A DNA stretch of 34,380 bases, taken from NCBI GenBank assembly GCA_003222275.1, contig QHVJ01000069.1, positions 1 to 34,380 on the forward strand, given 5' to 3'. Origin of the DNA: Acidobacteriota bacterium (GTDB lineage Bacteria; Acidobacteriota; Vicinamibacteria; Fen-336). The notes beneath the pieces were generated by a model. It saw nothing but the letters and a program-made list of their open reading frames with translations, made no database searches and was not told the origin of the DNA. Shown here piece after piece: positions 21,617 through 29,144 of the stretch. Positions within the stretch are counted from its first letter, which is position 1, and each line of letters opens with the position of its first letter. The position numbers and the translations under genes were made by a program.

Positions 21617-24004
21617 TCAGATGCAGCCCAGGAAATCGAGGAGCGCCTGCTGGTCCGCAGGACTCAGCGCCTGGAACGCGTCGACGGCGCTCGCCGCCTG
21701 GCCGCCGTGCGCCAGGATCGCCTCCCCGATCGTGTGGGCGCGGCCGTCGTGCAGGAAGTGCGCGCGCTCCGACACCCGCCACAGCGGCATGGTCCGGAAC
21801 TCGCTGCCCGTCGTCGATCCCTGCCCGAACTCGGCCAGGCCGGCGCCCATGTCGTGCAGAAGCAGGTCCGAGTAGAGCCGCACGGGCCGCTGCGAGGCCG
21901 CGGGCGACCCGGGACCCGGCATCGAGGGCGTGTGGCACGCCGCGCAGCCGACCGCCGCGAACATCGCCGCTCCCGCCGAGCCGAGGCAGGCGGCGCTAGG
22001 CGCCGCGGGGTCGATCGTGTCGAGGAAGGCGACGAGCGAAGTGAGCGGCACGCCGTCGGCCTCGGGCGAACCCTTCCTCCCGCCGCAGCCGTTCACGAGG
22101 TCGTGTGGTTGGAGCGGGTTCGTCAGACCCAGCTCGTCCCTCTGCGCCTCGGCCATGAACTCGACGAGCGTCGCGGTCTGCGCCTTCCAGCCGAAGCGGC
22201 CGATGCGGCCATCCGGCAGCACGTTCGCGCGGCCCCGCACCGCTGGGGGCTGCGCCGCCTGCACCTTGAGGATCTCGCGGTCCAGGATGTTGTCGATGAG
22301 AGAGGTGCCGTGCAGGGTCATCGCGCTGCGGACGAAGGTGGCGTTGGCGCTGGGCGGGGCACCGGTGGGCAGGTCACAGGTGACGCCCAGCTCGGCGATC
22401 GAATGCTGGCGCACCGTTCGACCCGTTCCGCCGTCGACTCGCCCGACGCGGACGACAAAGCTGTCGGCGCTGGTTCCCTGGCTCCCCCCGGCGTGGCAGC
22501 CGTTGCACGACCGGGCGTTGAAGAGCGGCCCGAGCCGCTGATCCGGCTCGAGCGCGTACGAGAAGAGGAAGGTGCCCTGCGCGATCGCTCCCTCGGCGCC
22601 CGCGGCGGCGGCGTCCGCCATCAGCGACGGCGTGACCTCGCCGGCGGCGAACGCCGGCATCTGGAGGACGGTGCCCTGGCCGCCGGGCGTGGTCGCGGTC
22701 ACCCAGATCCGGCGTCCGTCGTCGGACACGGCCAGCCCGGCCACGCGCAGGCCGGTCAGGTCCGCCTCGATGCGACGGATCGCGATCACCTGCCCGCCCT
22801 GGGTCATTCGCACGATCGTGTTGTTGCCGCGGTTCAGGACGTAGAGGTCGGAGCCACCACCGAGGGTGGTGTTGCTGGCAAAGTTGCGGGCCGCCACCTC
22901 CACCGAGGTCGGGGCGATGTCGACCGGCCTGTCGAGCCACGGGGAGCTGAGGTAGCGCGGGCTCGAAGTGAAGAGGGTGCCGTCGTCCGCCAGGTCGAGG
23001 GCGAGGATCCGGTTGGCGGCGGGATCCGTCACGTAGATCACTTTGTTCGGCACCCAGTTGAAGACCATGCCGACGCGGGTGATCACGTCGGGAGCGGCCG
23101 ACTCCGCGGCCGCGGTGTTGATGCCGGTGATGGGGGTGAACGAGCCCGGAGGGGCCATCGCGTCGACCCCCTTCTGCACGTGCACCTGCACCACGCTGCC
23201 GTCGGCGAGGGCGGCGAAGAAGACCGCGCGGCCGCTTCCATCGGGCGACTTGGTGACGAGCGAGGTGGCGAGAGCGGGCGACGTGAGGCCGTGAGTGGAG
23301 GCGGCGCTCCGGTTCGTCTTGTCCCCGGCGAAGACTCCACCCGCGACCAGATCGGGCGGGTTCTTGAAGGGCTGGCCGCCGGGATCGATGACGCTGATGG
23401 TTCCGTATCCGGTGTCACCCAGGGGGGCGTTGGCGAACCAGGGGCGGCCGAAGGCGTTGTTGAGCGAGATGCCGAGCGGGAGGCTGACCGCGACCTCGTT
23501 CGCGGTGGCGGCGTTCGGGCTGAAGACGCTGTTGAAAAACGCCGGGCTGTTGGCGGTATAGAGACGGACCCGGCCGCCGAGGCCGCTGGCCTGGCCGCCG
23601 CCGGCGCCAAAGTCTGGGGGGACGTCGACAGCTACGCCACCGAGGTCGATGGACAGGATCGCGCCCGGCGCCTGATCCGTCCGCCCGAGCGGGGCGCCGA
23701 AGTTCGAGGAGCTGGCGACGAGCAGCCGTCTCCCGTCCAGGATCTCTCCGGGCTCAGTGAACGGCGAGAAGGCGGCGTTGTCGTGGAAGGGACCGCCCAG
23801 GTGGAAGGTGCCGATCTGGCAAATCGCTCCCGCGCCCGGGATTCCGGTGGCGACGATCTGGGCGTTCAACGGGACGACGTCGTCGGCGGAGGCGGCGGGC
23901 AGCGAGGGCCGGGGCGTGAACCCGGCCCCGGGTGGAGGCGAGACGACTGTCGTGAGCAGGAGGGATAGCGGGAGCAGGACCACGGGAGTGCGGAGCCGGG
24001 TCAT
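21617..24004 (-). CDS. Beta-propeller/di-heme cytochrome c fusion (DUF1111-type di-heme oxidoreductase)
   Basis: 795 aa from the ATG at 24004, which has AGAGGAG 6 nt upstream; the ATG at 24010 directly abuts this site. A signal peptide covers about residues 1-25. Residues about 40-470 form a propeller-like region with repeated strands such as VIYVTDPAANRILALDLADDG and LYVLNRGNNTIVRMTQGG. The C-terminal part (about 480-795) is a DUF1111-like di-heme oxidoreductase with heme motifs CNGCH (Cys500, Cys503, His504) and CAACH (Cys687, Cys690, His691), and the family segment LYSDLLLHDMGAGLAEFGQGS. It should be periplasmic and probably transfers electrons or acts as a peroxidase- or thiol-oxidase-like enzyme on a substrate bound by the propeller. 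It is downstream of a second propeller gene on the same strand. Confidence 0.85.
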   Translation of the reverse strand: MTRLRTPVVLLPLSLLLTTVVSPPPGAGFTPRPSLPAASADDVVPLNAQIVATGIPGAGAICQIGTFHLGGPFHDNAAFSPFTEPGEILDGRRLLVASSSNFGAPLGRTDQAPGAILSIDLGGVAVDVPPDFGAGGGQASGLGGRVRLYTANSPAFFNSVFSPNAATANEVAVSLPLGISLNNAFGRPWFANAPLGDTGYGTISVIDPGGQPFKNPPDLVAGGVFAGDKTNRSAASTHGLTSPALATSLVTKSPDGSGRAVFFAALADGSVVQVHVQKGVDAMAPPGSFTPITGINTAAAESAAPDVITRVGMVFNWVPNKVIYVTDPAANRILALDLADDGTLFTSSPRYLSSPWLDRPVDIAPTSVEVAARNFASNTTLGGGSDLYVLNRGNNTIVRMTQGGQVIAIRRIEADLTGLRVAGLAVSDDGRRIWVTATTPGGQGTVLQMPAFAAGEVTPSLMADAAAAGAEGAIAQGTFLFSYALEPDQRLGPLFNARSCNGCHAGGSQGTSADSFVVRVGRVDGGTGRTVRQHSIAELGVTCDLPTGAPPSANATFVRSAMTLHGTSLIDNILDREILKVQAAQPPAVRGRANVLPDGRIGRFGWKAQTATLVEFMAEAQRDELGLTNPLQPHDLVNGCGGRKGSPEADGVPLTSLVAFLDTIDPAAPSAACLGSAGAAMFAAVGCAACHTPSMPGPGSPAASQRPVRLYSDLLLHDMGAGLAEFGQGSTTGSEFRTMPLWRVSERAHFLHDGRAHTIGEAILAHGGQAASAVDAFQALSPADQQALLDFLGCI

Positions 24005-24023
24005 ATTCATCTCCTCTTGGAGG

Positions 24024-24073
24024 GGGGGAAAAGATACCTCTTCGACGTGGGGGAAGATATCTCTTCCGGCGTG
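24024..24073. promoter_or_regulatory. Tandem imperfect 25-bp repeats in the di-heme gene leader
   Basis: Two copies of GGGGGAA, then GATA(C/T)CTCTTC, then G-CGTG lie at 24024-24049 and 24049-24073. The second contains the palindrome GGAAGA (24052-24057) and TCTTCC (24062-24067). They occupy the 131-bp gap between the YncE-like gene and the di-heme gene, 20-70 bp upstream of the di-heme ATG, where an operator would be expected. Confidence 0.4.
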
Positions 24074-24134
24074 CCCCCGTCATGACCATTTCCTTACAAA
24101 TTCATGAAGTCGCCCGGGCCGCTCGTTCCGCAGC

Positions 24135-25172
24135 TCACCGCAACGCGGCGGGCAGGTAGTAGACGCCGTGCGGCCGGTTGCCGCCCGGGGGCACCGGGTA
24201 CGGGTAGTCGGCCAGCACGGCGCCCGTCTCGTTGTCGACGACCGCAAGGCCGCCCGGGCTTTCCACCGCGACGAACGTGTACTTGCCGTTGGCCGACAGC
24301 CAGTGATGCCCGGTGGTCGTATGCCCGGGGATGTCCACCAGCTGCACGGCGAAGCTGCGGGTGTCCATGAGGGAAATCTGGGCCGGCGTTCCGCGCAGGG
24401 TGACGACGAGCGTGCCGCCGTCGTTCGTCAGCCGCAGCGTGTCCGGCATCGTCCCCACCACCGCCTCCCGTCCGGTCAGCACGGGGCAGTCACCGCTCAA
24501 GTCCAGCTCCTTGACCTTGTTCTCGCGCCGCACCGAGACGTAGCCCGTGTTGCCGTCTGGCGTCGCCAGCACTTCGCTGGGGTCCGCCCCGACGATCGTG
24601 TTGCACAGGAGCGCTCCGGTGCGGGCGTCCAGGTGCGCGACGTCGCCGGGCTGGCTGCGGTCGGCGCGCGAGTTGGTGGCGTAGAGGTCCTCGCCGTTGC
24701 GAGTGATCCACACCGCGTGGGTGCGCGCGGCGGGGAGGGGGTTCGCCACGTAGCCGGCGACCCGCTCGTCGACGGAGGTGTCCACGACGCCGATCTCGTT
24801 GTGGCCGAACTCGCCGACGTAGATGAAGTTCCCGTTGGCGCTGGCCAGCAGATGATGGGGCAGAGGCCCCATCGGAATCGTGCGGAGCAGGTCGCCCGTC
24901 GAGCGGTCGAGCACCGACATCTGGTTCGAGCCCTCGTCGGACGAATACACCTTGCCCGTGCCGTGAGGCTGCGTCACGCCGATCGGCGCCGCGCCGACCC
25001 TGCTCACCCAGAGCACTTTTCCGGTGCCGGCATCGAAGGCCGCGACCGAGCCGAGCTGCCGTTCGGTGACGAAGACGGTGCCGTTCCCGCCGGGCAACCC
25101 CCCGGCCGCGGCCCCCGCGGCGAGCAGCACCGGCAAGAAAGCGAGCGCTCCGAGCCTGGACTTGATTGTCAT
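24135..25172 (-). CDS. Secreted YncE-like (YVTN) beta-propeller protein
   Basis: 345 aa from the ATG at 25172, preceded by AAGGAG. A Sec signal peptide covers about residues 1-24 (LGALAFLPVLLAAGAAAG). The rest is a seven-bladed propeller of 40-45-residue repeats, for example VFVTERQLGSVAAFDAGTGK, VYSSDEGSNQMSVLDRSTGD, IYVGEFGHNEIGVVDTSVDE and TFVAVESPGGLAVVDNETGA. YncE-like propellers bind ligands, DNA or partner redox proteins in the periplasm; none can be assigned here. His-rich PHHLL and GHTTTGHHW motifs could bind metal. It lies upstream of, and likely with, the di-heme protein, and is divergent from the FHA regulator. Confidence 0.85.
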   Translation of the reverse strand: MTIKSRLGALAFLPVLLAAGAAAGGLPGGNGTVFVTERQLGSVAAFDAGTGKVLWVSRVGAAPIGVTQPHGTGKVYSSDEGSNQMSVLDRSTGDLLRTIPMGPLPHHLLASANGNFIYVGEFGHNEIGVVDTSVDERVAGYVANPLPAARTHAVWITRNGEDLYATNSRADRSQPGDVAHLDARTGALLCNTIVGADPSEVLATPDGNTGYVSVRRENKVKELDLSGDCPVLTGREAVVGTMPDTLRLTNDGGTLVVTLRGTPAQISLMDTRSFAVQLVDIPGHTTTGHHWLSANGKYTFVAVESPGGLAVVDNETGAVLADYPYPVPPGGNRPHGVYYLPAALR

Positions 25173-25216
25173 GGCCGTCTCCTTTTCATTTCGGCGTCCC
25201 GCCCCCGGCCGTCCGG

Positions 25217-25245
25217 TTGCCGGTCCCGCCGACGCTGCTTAGAAT
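25217..25245 (+). promoter_or_regulatory. Sigma-70-type promoter of the FHA regulator/kinase unit
   Basis: -35 TTGCCG (25217-25222), 17-bp spacer, -10 TAGAAT (25240-25245). Transcription would begin near 25252, giving a leader of about 57 nt to the ATG at 25309 that contains the direct repeats at 25263-25284. Confidence 0.6.
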
Positions 25246-25262
25246 GGGACCCGGCGACCGCG

Positions 25263-25284
25263 AAGTCTTTCGGAAAGTCTTCGG
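25263..25284 (+). promoter_or_regulatory. AAGTCTT direct repeats, possible autoregulatory site
   Basis: AAGTCTTTCGG (25263-25273) and AAGTCTTCGG (25275-25284) are direct repeats 12 bp apart, just after the predicted transcription start of the winged-helix/FHA gene. OmpR-type winged helices bind such tandem repeats, so the encoded regulator may bind its own leader region. Confidence 0.45.
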
Positions 25285-25308
25285 TTTCCTTCCCTTCTCC
25301 TGGGGACG

Positions 25309-25962
25309 ATGATGAAAGTCCGCTTCGGAGATTGCGTCTTCGACTCCGAGATGCGGCAGCTCCGGCGGGGTGAGGCGGCGATCGACCTTCCGCCCAAGAC
25401 GCTGCTCCTGCTGGCGGCGCTGCTGGAGCAGAGGCCGAAGCCGGTCTCCAAGCAGGCGCTCCAGGACCGGTTGTGGCCGGACACCTTCGTCGCCGAGTCG
25501 AGCCTGGCTCGCCTGATCGCGGAGCTGCGGCGGGCGGTGGGGGACGCGGTCTCCGAGCCGCGGCTCATCCGCACCGTCCATCGCTTCGGCTACGCCTTCG
25601 CCGGGGAGGTGGAGGCCTGGGGCGCTCCTCGCGCCGCGCCCGCCGGCGTGTCGTGCTGGCTCGTCTGGCGCGATCGGGATTACCCGCTCGCCGAGGGCGA
25701 CAACCTCCTCGGCCGAGGCGAGGACTGCCTTCTTGCGCTGCCCTCGGGCAAGGTCTCGCGGCGACATGCGCGGATCCGCGTCGCGCGCGACGAGGCGGTG
25801 CTCGAAGACCTCGGCAGCAAGAACGGTTCCTACGTCGATGGCCGCCGCATCACCGGCCCCACGCCCCTGGGCGACGGGGACGAGGTGCGCCTCGGATCGG
25901 TTCTCGTCGTGTTCCGGTCCCGGCCGGCGGCGGGCTCCACCGAGACGGCGGCCGAGCGATGA
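25309..25962 (+). CDS. Winged-helix/FHA transcriptional regulator (EmbR-like pairing without BTAD)
   Basis: 217 aa. Residues 1-100 are an OmpR/CadC-type winged helix (DLPPKTLLLLAALLEQRPKPVSKQALQDRLWPD, then LIAELRRAVGD, and the wing RTVHRFGYAFAGE). Residues about 112-205 are a complete FHA domain with LLGRGEDC, KVSRRHARI and DLGSKNGSYVDG, the phosphothreonine-binding loops all present. There is no receiver or BTAD domain between them. The Ser/Thr kinase gene overlaps its stop (ATGA), so a kinase-to-FHA phosphorelay controlling transcription is the natural reading, comparable in principle to EmbR and PknH. Two ATGs are adjacent at the start; the first is used here. It diverges from the propeller/di-heme genes, which are candidate targets. 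Confidence 0.9.
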   Translation: MMKVRFGDCVFDSEMRQLRRGEAAIDLPPKTLLLLAALLEQRPKPVSKQALQDRLWPDTFVAESSLARLIAELRRAVGDAVSEPRLIRTVHRFGYAFAGEVEAWGAPRAAPAGVSCWLVWRDRDYPLAEGDNLLGRGEDCLLALPSGKVSRRHARIRVARDEAVLEDLGSKNGSYVDGRRITGPTPLGDGDEVRLGSVLVVFRSRPAAGSTETAAER

Positions 25963-28394
25963 GCGCGGCCGCCCCGGGAGCGCCGGCCCTGCCCATCGGC
26001 CCCGGCTCGCGGCTCGGTCCCTACGAGGTGCTGGCCCTCCTCGGCGCCGGCGGCATGGGCGAGGTGTTCCGCGCCCGCGACCTGCGCCTGGGCCGCGAGG
26101 TGGCGATCAAGCTGCTGCCCCCAGCGATGGCCGCCCACCCGTCGCGTGTGCGCCGCTTCGAACAGGAGGCGCGCGCGTCCTCCGCCCTGAACCATCCGCA
26201 CATCCTCACTGTCTACGACGTGGGCACCGCCGACTCCCGGCTCTTCATCGTCATGGAGCTGGTGGAGGGGAAGACGCTGCGGGACGTGCTCGCCGCCGGC
26301 CCGCCGTCCGTCCGCCGGACCCTCGATATGGCCGTGCAGATGGCCTCCGGCCTGGCCAAGGCCCACGGGGCCGGGATCGTTCACCGCGACCTGAAACCCG
26401 AAAACGTGATGGTCACGCGGGACGGCTTCGTGAAGGTCCTCGACTTCGGCCTCGCCAAGCTGGCGGCCGACGACAGCGACTCGGGTGCCCCCGCTCCCAC
26501 CGCATCGGTCACCCACACCGACGCCGTGCTGGGCACGGTGGGCTACATGTCGCCCGAGCAGGCTCGCGGAGAGCCGGTGGACTTCCGCTCCGACCAGTTC
26601 TCGTTCGGGGGGGTGCTCTACGAGATGCTGAGCGCCCGACGGGCCTTCTCCCGGCCGACGCCGGTGGCCACGCTGGGCGCCATTCTCCACGAGGAGCCGG
26701 AGCCGCTGGCCCGCGCCGCGCCCGGAGCGCCGGCCGAGCTGGCCTGGATCGTCGAGCGCTGCCTGGCCAAGGATCCCGAGCACCGTTACGCGGGGACCCG
26801 CGACCTCGTCCGCGATCTCGAGCGCGTGCGCGACCAGGCGATCCGCACGGAGTCGGGGCCCGTCGTGTCCCCGCGCTCCACCGCGAAACAATGGCGGACG
26901 GTGCTGCTCGCGGTCACCGCCGTGAGCCTGTCGGCGCTGCTCGCATGGCAGCTCGCCGCGCGCCGGCCGCCGCCGAGCGCCAACGCGTCCGCGGCCGCTC
27001 GCTCGCTCGCCGTCGTGCCCTTCCGGAACCTGACCGGCACGCCCGGCGACGAGTACTTCGCGGCCGGAATCACCGAGGCGATCGGCGCCGAGCTGGCCAA
27101 GGCCCGCGGCCTGATGGTGATCGCGGTCGATCCGCAGAGGGCCGGCCGGGAGCTCGGAGCGACGCACCTGCTCGAGGGCAGCGTTCAGCGCGCGGACGAC
27201 CGCATGCGCATCACGGCCCGCCTCACCGAGGTCGCGACGGGGCGGCAGGTCTGGTCGGACCGCTACGATCGGCAGACCAAGGACGTCTTCGCCCTCCAGG
27301 ACGACGTCGCGCGCAGCGTCGGCGCGGCACTTCGGGTAAGCCTTCGCGCGAGCTCCGGCCACGAGCCCTCGCCGCCCACGAGCAGCGTGGCCGCCTACGA
27401 CGCCTACCTGCGCGGGCGATTCCATTTCAACAAGCTCTACGCCGTGCCCTCGGCCTACGCCGAGCCGGACGGGCAGGAAGCGCGGGCCTGGTTCGAGAAG
27501 GCGATCGTCCTCGATCCGCGCTTCGCCGAGGCCCATGCCGCGCTGGGGGAGACCTACGCATCGCTTCTTTTCTACGTGGAGGCGAAGAAGGAGTACCAGG
27601 AGAAGGCCTACGTGTCGATCGAGCGGGCCCTCGCACTGGATCCCGACCTCGCCGAAGCCTACGCAGCCCGGGCGCTCCTGGCCTGGACGCTCGCCAATGG
27701 TTTTCCCCACGAGACGGCGGCGGCCGACCTCCGGCGCGCGCTGGACGTGAACCCGAACCTCGCCGATGCCCGTTGGCTGCTCGGGCGGATCTATGCGCAC
27801 GTCGGCTTGCTCGACGCCAGCCTGGCGCAGTTCGAGATCGCCCAGCGCCTGGCGCCCGACCAGGAGCGCAGCCTCAACCGCATGGGGATGGTCTACGGCT
27901 ACCAGGGCCGCTACGAGGAGGCGCTCGCCGCGTTCGCGAAGATGTCGCCGGAGAAGCTCGATGACGAGACCGTGAGCCCGCTGCTCCATCTCGGCCGGCT
28001 CGAGGAAGCGAAGCGGGCCGCGGAGGCCTGCCTGCGCAAGGGGCCGGACGACCCCACCTGCACCAGCAGCTACGCGCTCGTGCTCGCCCGCGCCGGAGAC
28101 ATCACCCGGGCTGAGCAATACGCCGAGCGGGCCATCAAGGCCGACCGCGGTTTGTCGCACTACCACCATACCGAGTACGCGATCGGCACCGTCTATGCGC
28201 TGACCGGCAAGAAGGCGGCGGCCGTCCAGTGGCTCGAACGGGCGGCGGCCCACGGGCTGCCGTGCTACCCGCTCTACCGCGATGATCCAGCCCTGGCGAG
28301 CCTGCACGGCGACCCCGCATTCCAGGCTCTCCTCTCGCGCCTGAAGTCGCAGTGGGAGGGCTATCAACGATCGCTCCTCCCGGCTCCTGTCTGA
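25959..28394 (+). CDS. Receptor-type Ser/Thr protein kinase with TolB-like and TPR regions
   Basis: 811 aa. The kinase domain (about residues 21-290) is intact: GAGGMGEVF glycine loop, Lys51 in VAIKLL, HRDLKPEN with Asp144, DFG at 162-164, and GTVGYMSPEQARG. A single membrane helix lies at about 314-335 (TVLLAVTAVSLSALLAWQLA). Residues about 349-470 form the TolB-like domain that often precedes TPRs (SLAVVPFRNLTGTPGDEYFAAGITEAI). From about 475 to 800 the protein is a series of TPR-like helical pairs such as AYDAYLRGRFHFNK, AEAHAALGETYASLLFY and ADARWLLGRIYAHVGLLDASLAQFEIAQRLAP. With the kinase inside, the TolB/TPR part should lie in the periplasm as a sensor. It is coupled to the FHA regulator, the likely substrate. 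Confidence 0.93.
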   Translation: MSAAAPGAPALPIGPGSRLGPYEVLALLGAGGMGEVFRARDLRLGREVAIKLLPPAMAAHPSRVRRFEQEARASSALNHPHILTVYDVGTADSRLFIVMELVEGKTLRDVLAAGPPSVRRTLDMAVQMASGLAKAHGAGIVHRDLKPENVMVTRDGFVKVLDFGLAKLAADDSDSGAPAPTASVTHTDAVLGTVGYMSPEQARGEPVDFRSDQFSFGGVLYEMLSARRAFSRPTPVATLGAILHEEPEPLARAAPGAPAELAWIVERCLAKDPEHRYAGTRDLVRDLERVRDQAIRTESGPVVSPRSTAKQWRTVLLAVTAVSLSALLAWQLAARRPPPSANASAAARSLAVVPFRNLTGTPGDEYFAAGITEAIGAELAKARGLMVIAVDPQRAGRELGATHLLEGSVQRADDRMRITARLTEVATGRQVWSDRYDRQTKDVFALQDDVARSVGAALRVSLRASSGHEPSPPTSSVAAYDAYLRGRFHFNKLYAVPSAYAEPDGQEARAWFEKAIVLDPRFAEAHAALGETYASLLFYVEAKKEYQEKAYVSIERALALDPDLAEAYAARALLAWTLANGFPHETAAADLRRALDVNPNLADARWLLGRIYAHVGLLDASLAQFEIAQRLAPDQERSLNRMGMVYGYQGRYEEALAAFAKMSPEKLDDETVSPLLHLGRLEEAKRAAEACLRKGPDDPTCTSSYALVLARAGDITRAEQYAERAIKADRGLSHYHHTEYAIGTVYALTGKKAAAVQWLERAAAHGLPCYPLYRDDPALASLHGDPAFQALLSRLKSQWEGYQRSLLPAPV

Positions 28395-28453
28395 CCGGTC
28401 ATCGCCGGACCCGCGGCGGTATCCCGTCGTGCCATGATCGTGAGCGCTCTCCC

Positions 28454-28966
28454 ATGCCGCGAATCGAAGTCACCCGCACCTACCTCGAGCTGCTGAAGCC
28501 CGGTGATCTGGTGGCGGCGCCCAGCTCCGACCCGCGCCTGAGGCTGGAGCGCGTGGACGAGTGTCCGGCCTCGTTCCACCGATACCTGTATGCCGAGGTG
28601 GGCCGTGCCTACCACTGGGTCGATCGGCTCGAATGGACGGATGAAGAGACGCTCGCCTACCTGGCTTCTCCCGGTGTGACCCTCTGGGTGCTCTATTGCG
28701 GAGGCGCGCCGGCCGGCTATTTCGAGCTGAAACGGCACGAGGACGGCTCGGTCGAGATCGCCTATTTCGGGCTGCTCCCCGAGTTCACGCGCCGCGGCTT
28801 CGGCAAGCACCTGCTGACCGAGGCGGTGAGGTTGGCGTGGGCCCAGGGCGCGCGACGCGTTTGGCTCCACACCTGTACGCTGGACGATCCGGCGGCACTG
28901 CCCAACTACGTGGCGCGCGGGTTCCGGCCGTTCAGGACGGAGGGCTATGCGACGGATGTGCCTTAA
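28454..28966 (+). CDS. GNAT-family N-acetyltransferase
   Basis: 170 aa from the ATG at 28454; the longer upstream frame overlaps the kinase gene and adds no fold. The acetyl-CoA-binding core is FGLLPEFTRRGFGKHLLTEAVRLAW, with the R-R-G-F-G loop that holds the pyrophosphate. The preceding strand is GYFELKRHEDGSVEIAYF, and the final part is RVWLHTCTLDDPAALPNYVARGFRPFRTE, all characteristic of the family. The acceptor is unknown. The gene is 59 bp after the kinase gene, and its end is followed by the NrdJ promoter. Confidence 0.87.
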   Translation: MPRIEVTRTYLELLKPGDLVAAPSSDPRLRLERVDECPASFHRYLYAEVGRAYHWVDRLEWTDEETLAYLASPGVTLWVLYCGGAPAGYFELKRHEDGSVEIAYFGLLPEFTRRGFGKHLLTEAVRLAWAQGARRVWLHTCTLDDPAALPNYVARGFRPFRTEGYATDVP

Positions 28967-28995
28967 CTCATTCTGTTGTTGGGTGGTTGTCGCAG

Positions 28996-29052
28996 ACCCC
29001 AAGATGTGGTATTTTTTTCTCTTGACAGTCCCGATACATCCACCGCATACTC
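28996..29052 (+). promoter_or_regulatory. NrdJ promoter with AT-rich UP-like tract and CCCCAAGATGT motif
   Basis: Perfect -35 TTGACA (29022-29027) and -10 CATACT (29047-29052; 19-bp spacer, or GCATAC at 18). A TATTTTTTTCT tract (29010-29020) directly upstream of -35 resembles an UP element. ACCCCAAGATGT (28996-29007) lies just before it, and the same 12-mer recurs in the promoter at 32824-32852. The motif could belong to NrdR or another repressor; the match to the NrdR consensus is only partial. Confidence 0.6.
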
Positions 29053-29144
29053 CCGTCACTTCGTCTCGATAAGTCACTTGAGGTAATCCGGCCTAAGTAG
29101 GCACGGGCAAGAGAAAATCGAATCAACAGTTGGAGGCGTTTCCC

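Noticed and set aside
21425..23968. Plus-strand open frame of 847 codons over the di-heme gene
   Set aside because: Antisense shadow; the minus strand has a signal peptide, ribosome site and two CxxCH motifs.
25830..28367. Minus-strand open frame of 845 codons over the kinase
   Set aside because: Antisense shadow of a kinase with intact motifs.
28967..29144. Cobalamin riboswitch before nrdJ
   Set aside because: No B12-box (GCCACTG-type) sequence is visible, and the 178-bp gap is filled by a promoter and a short leader.
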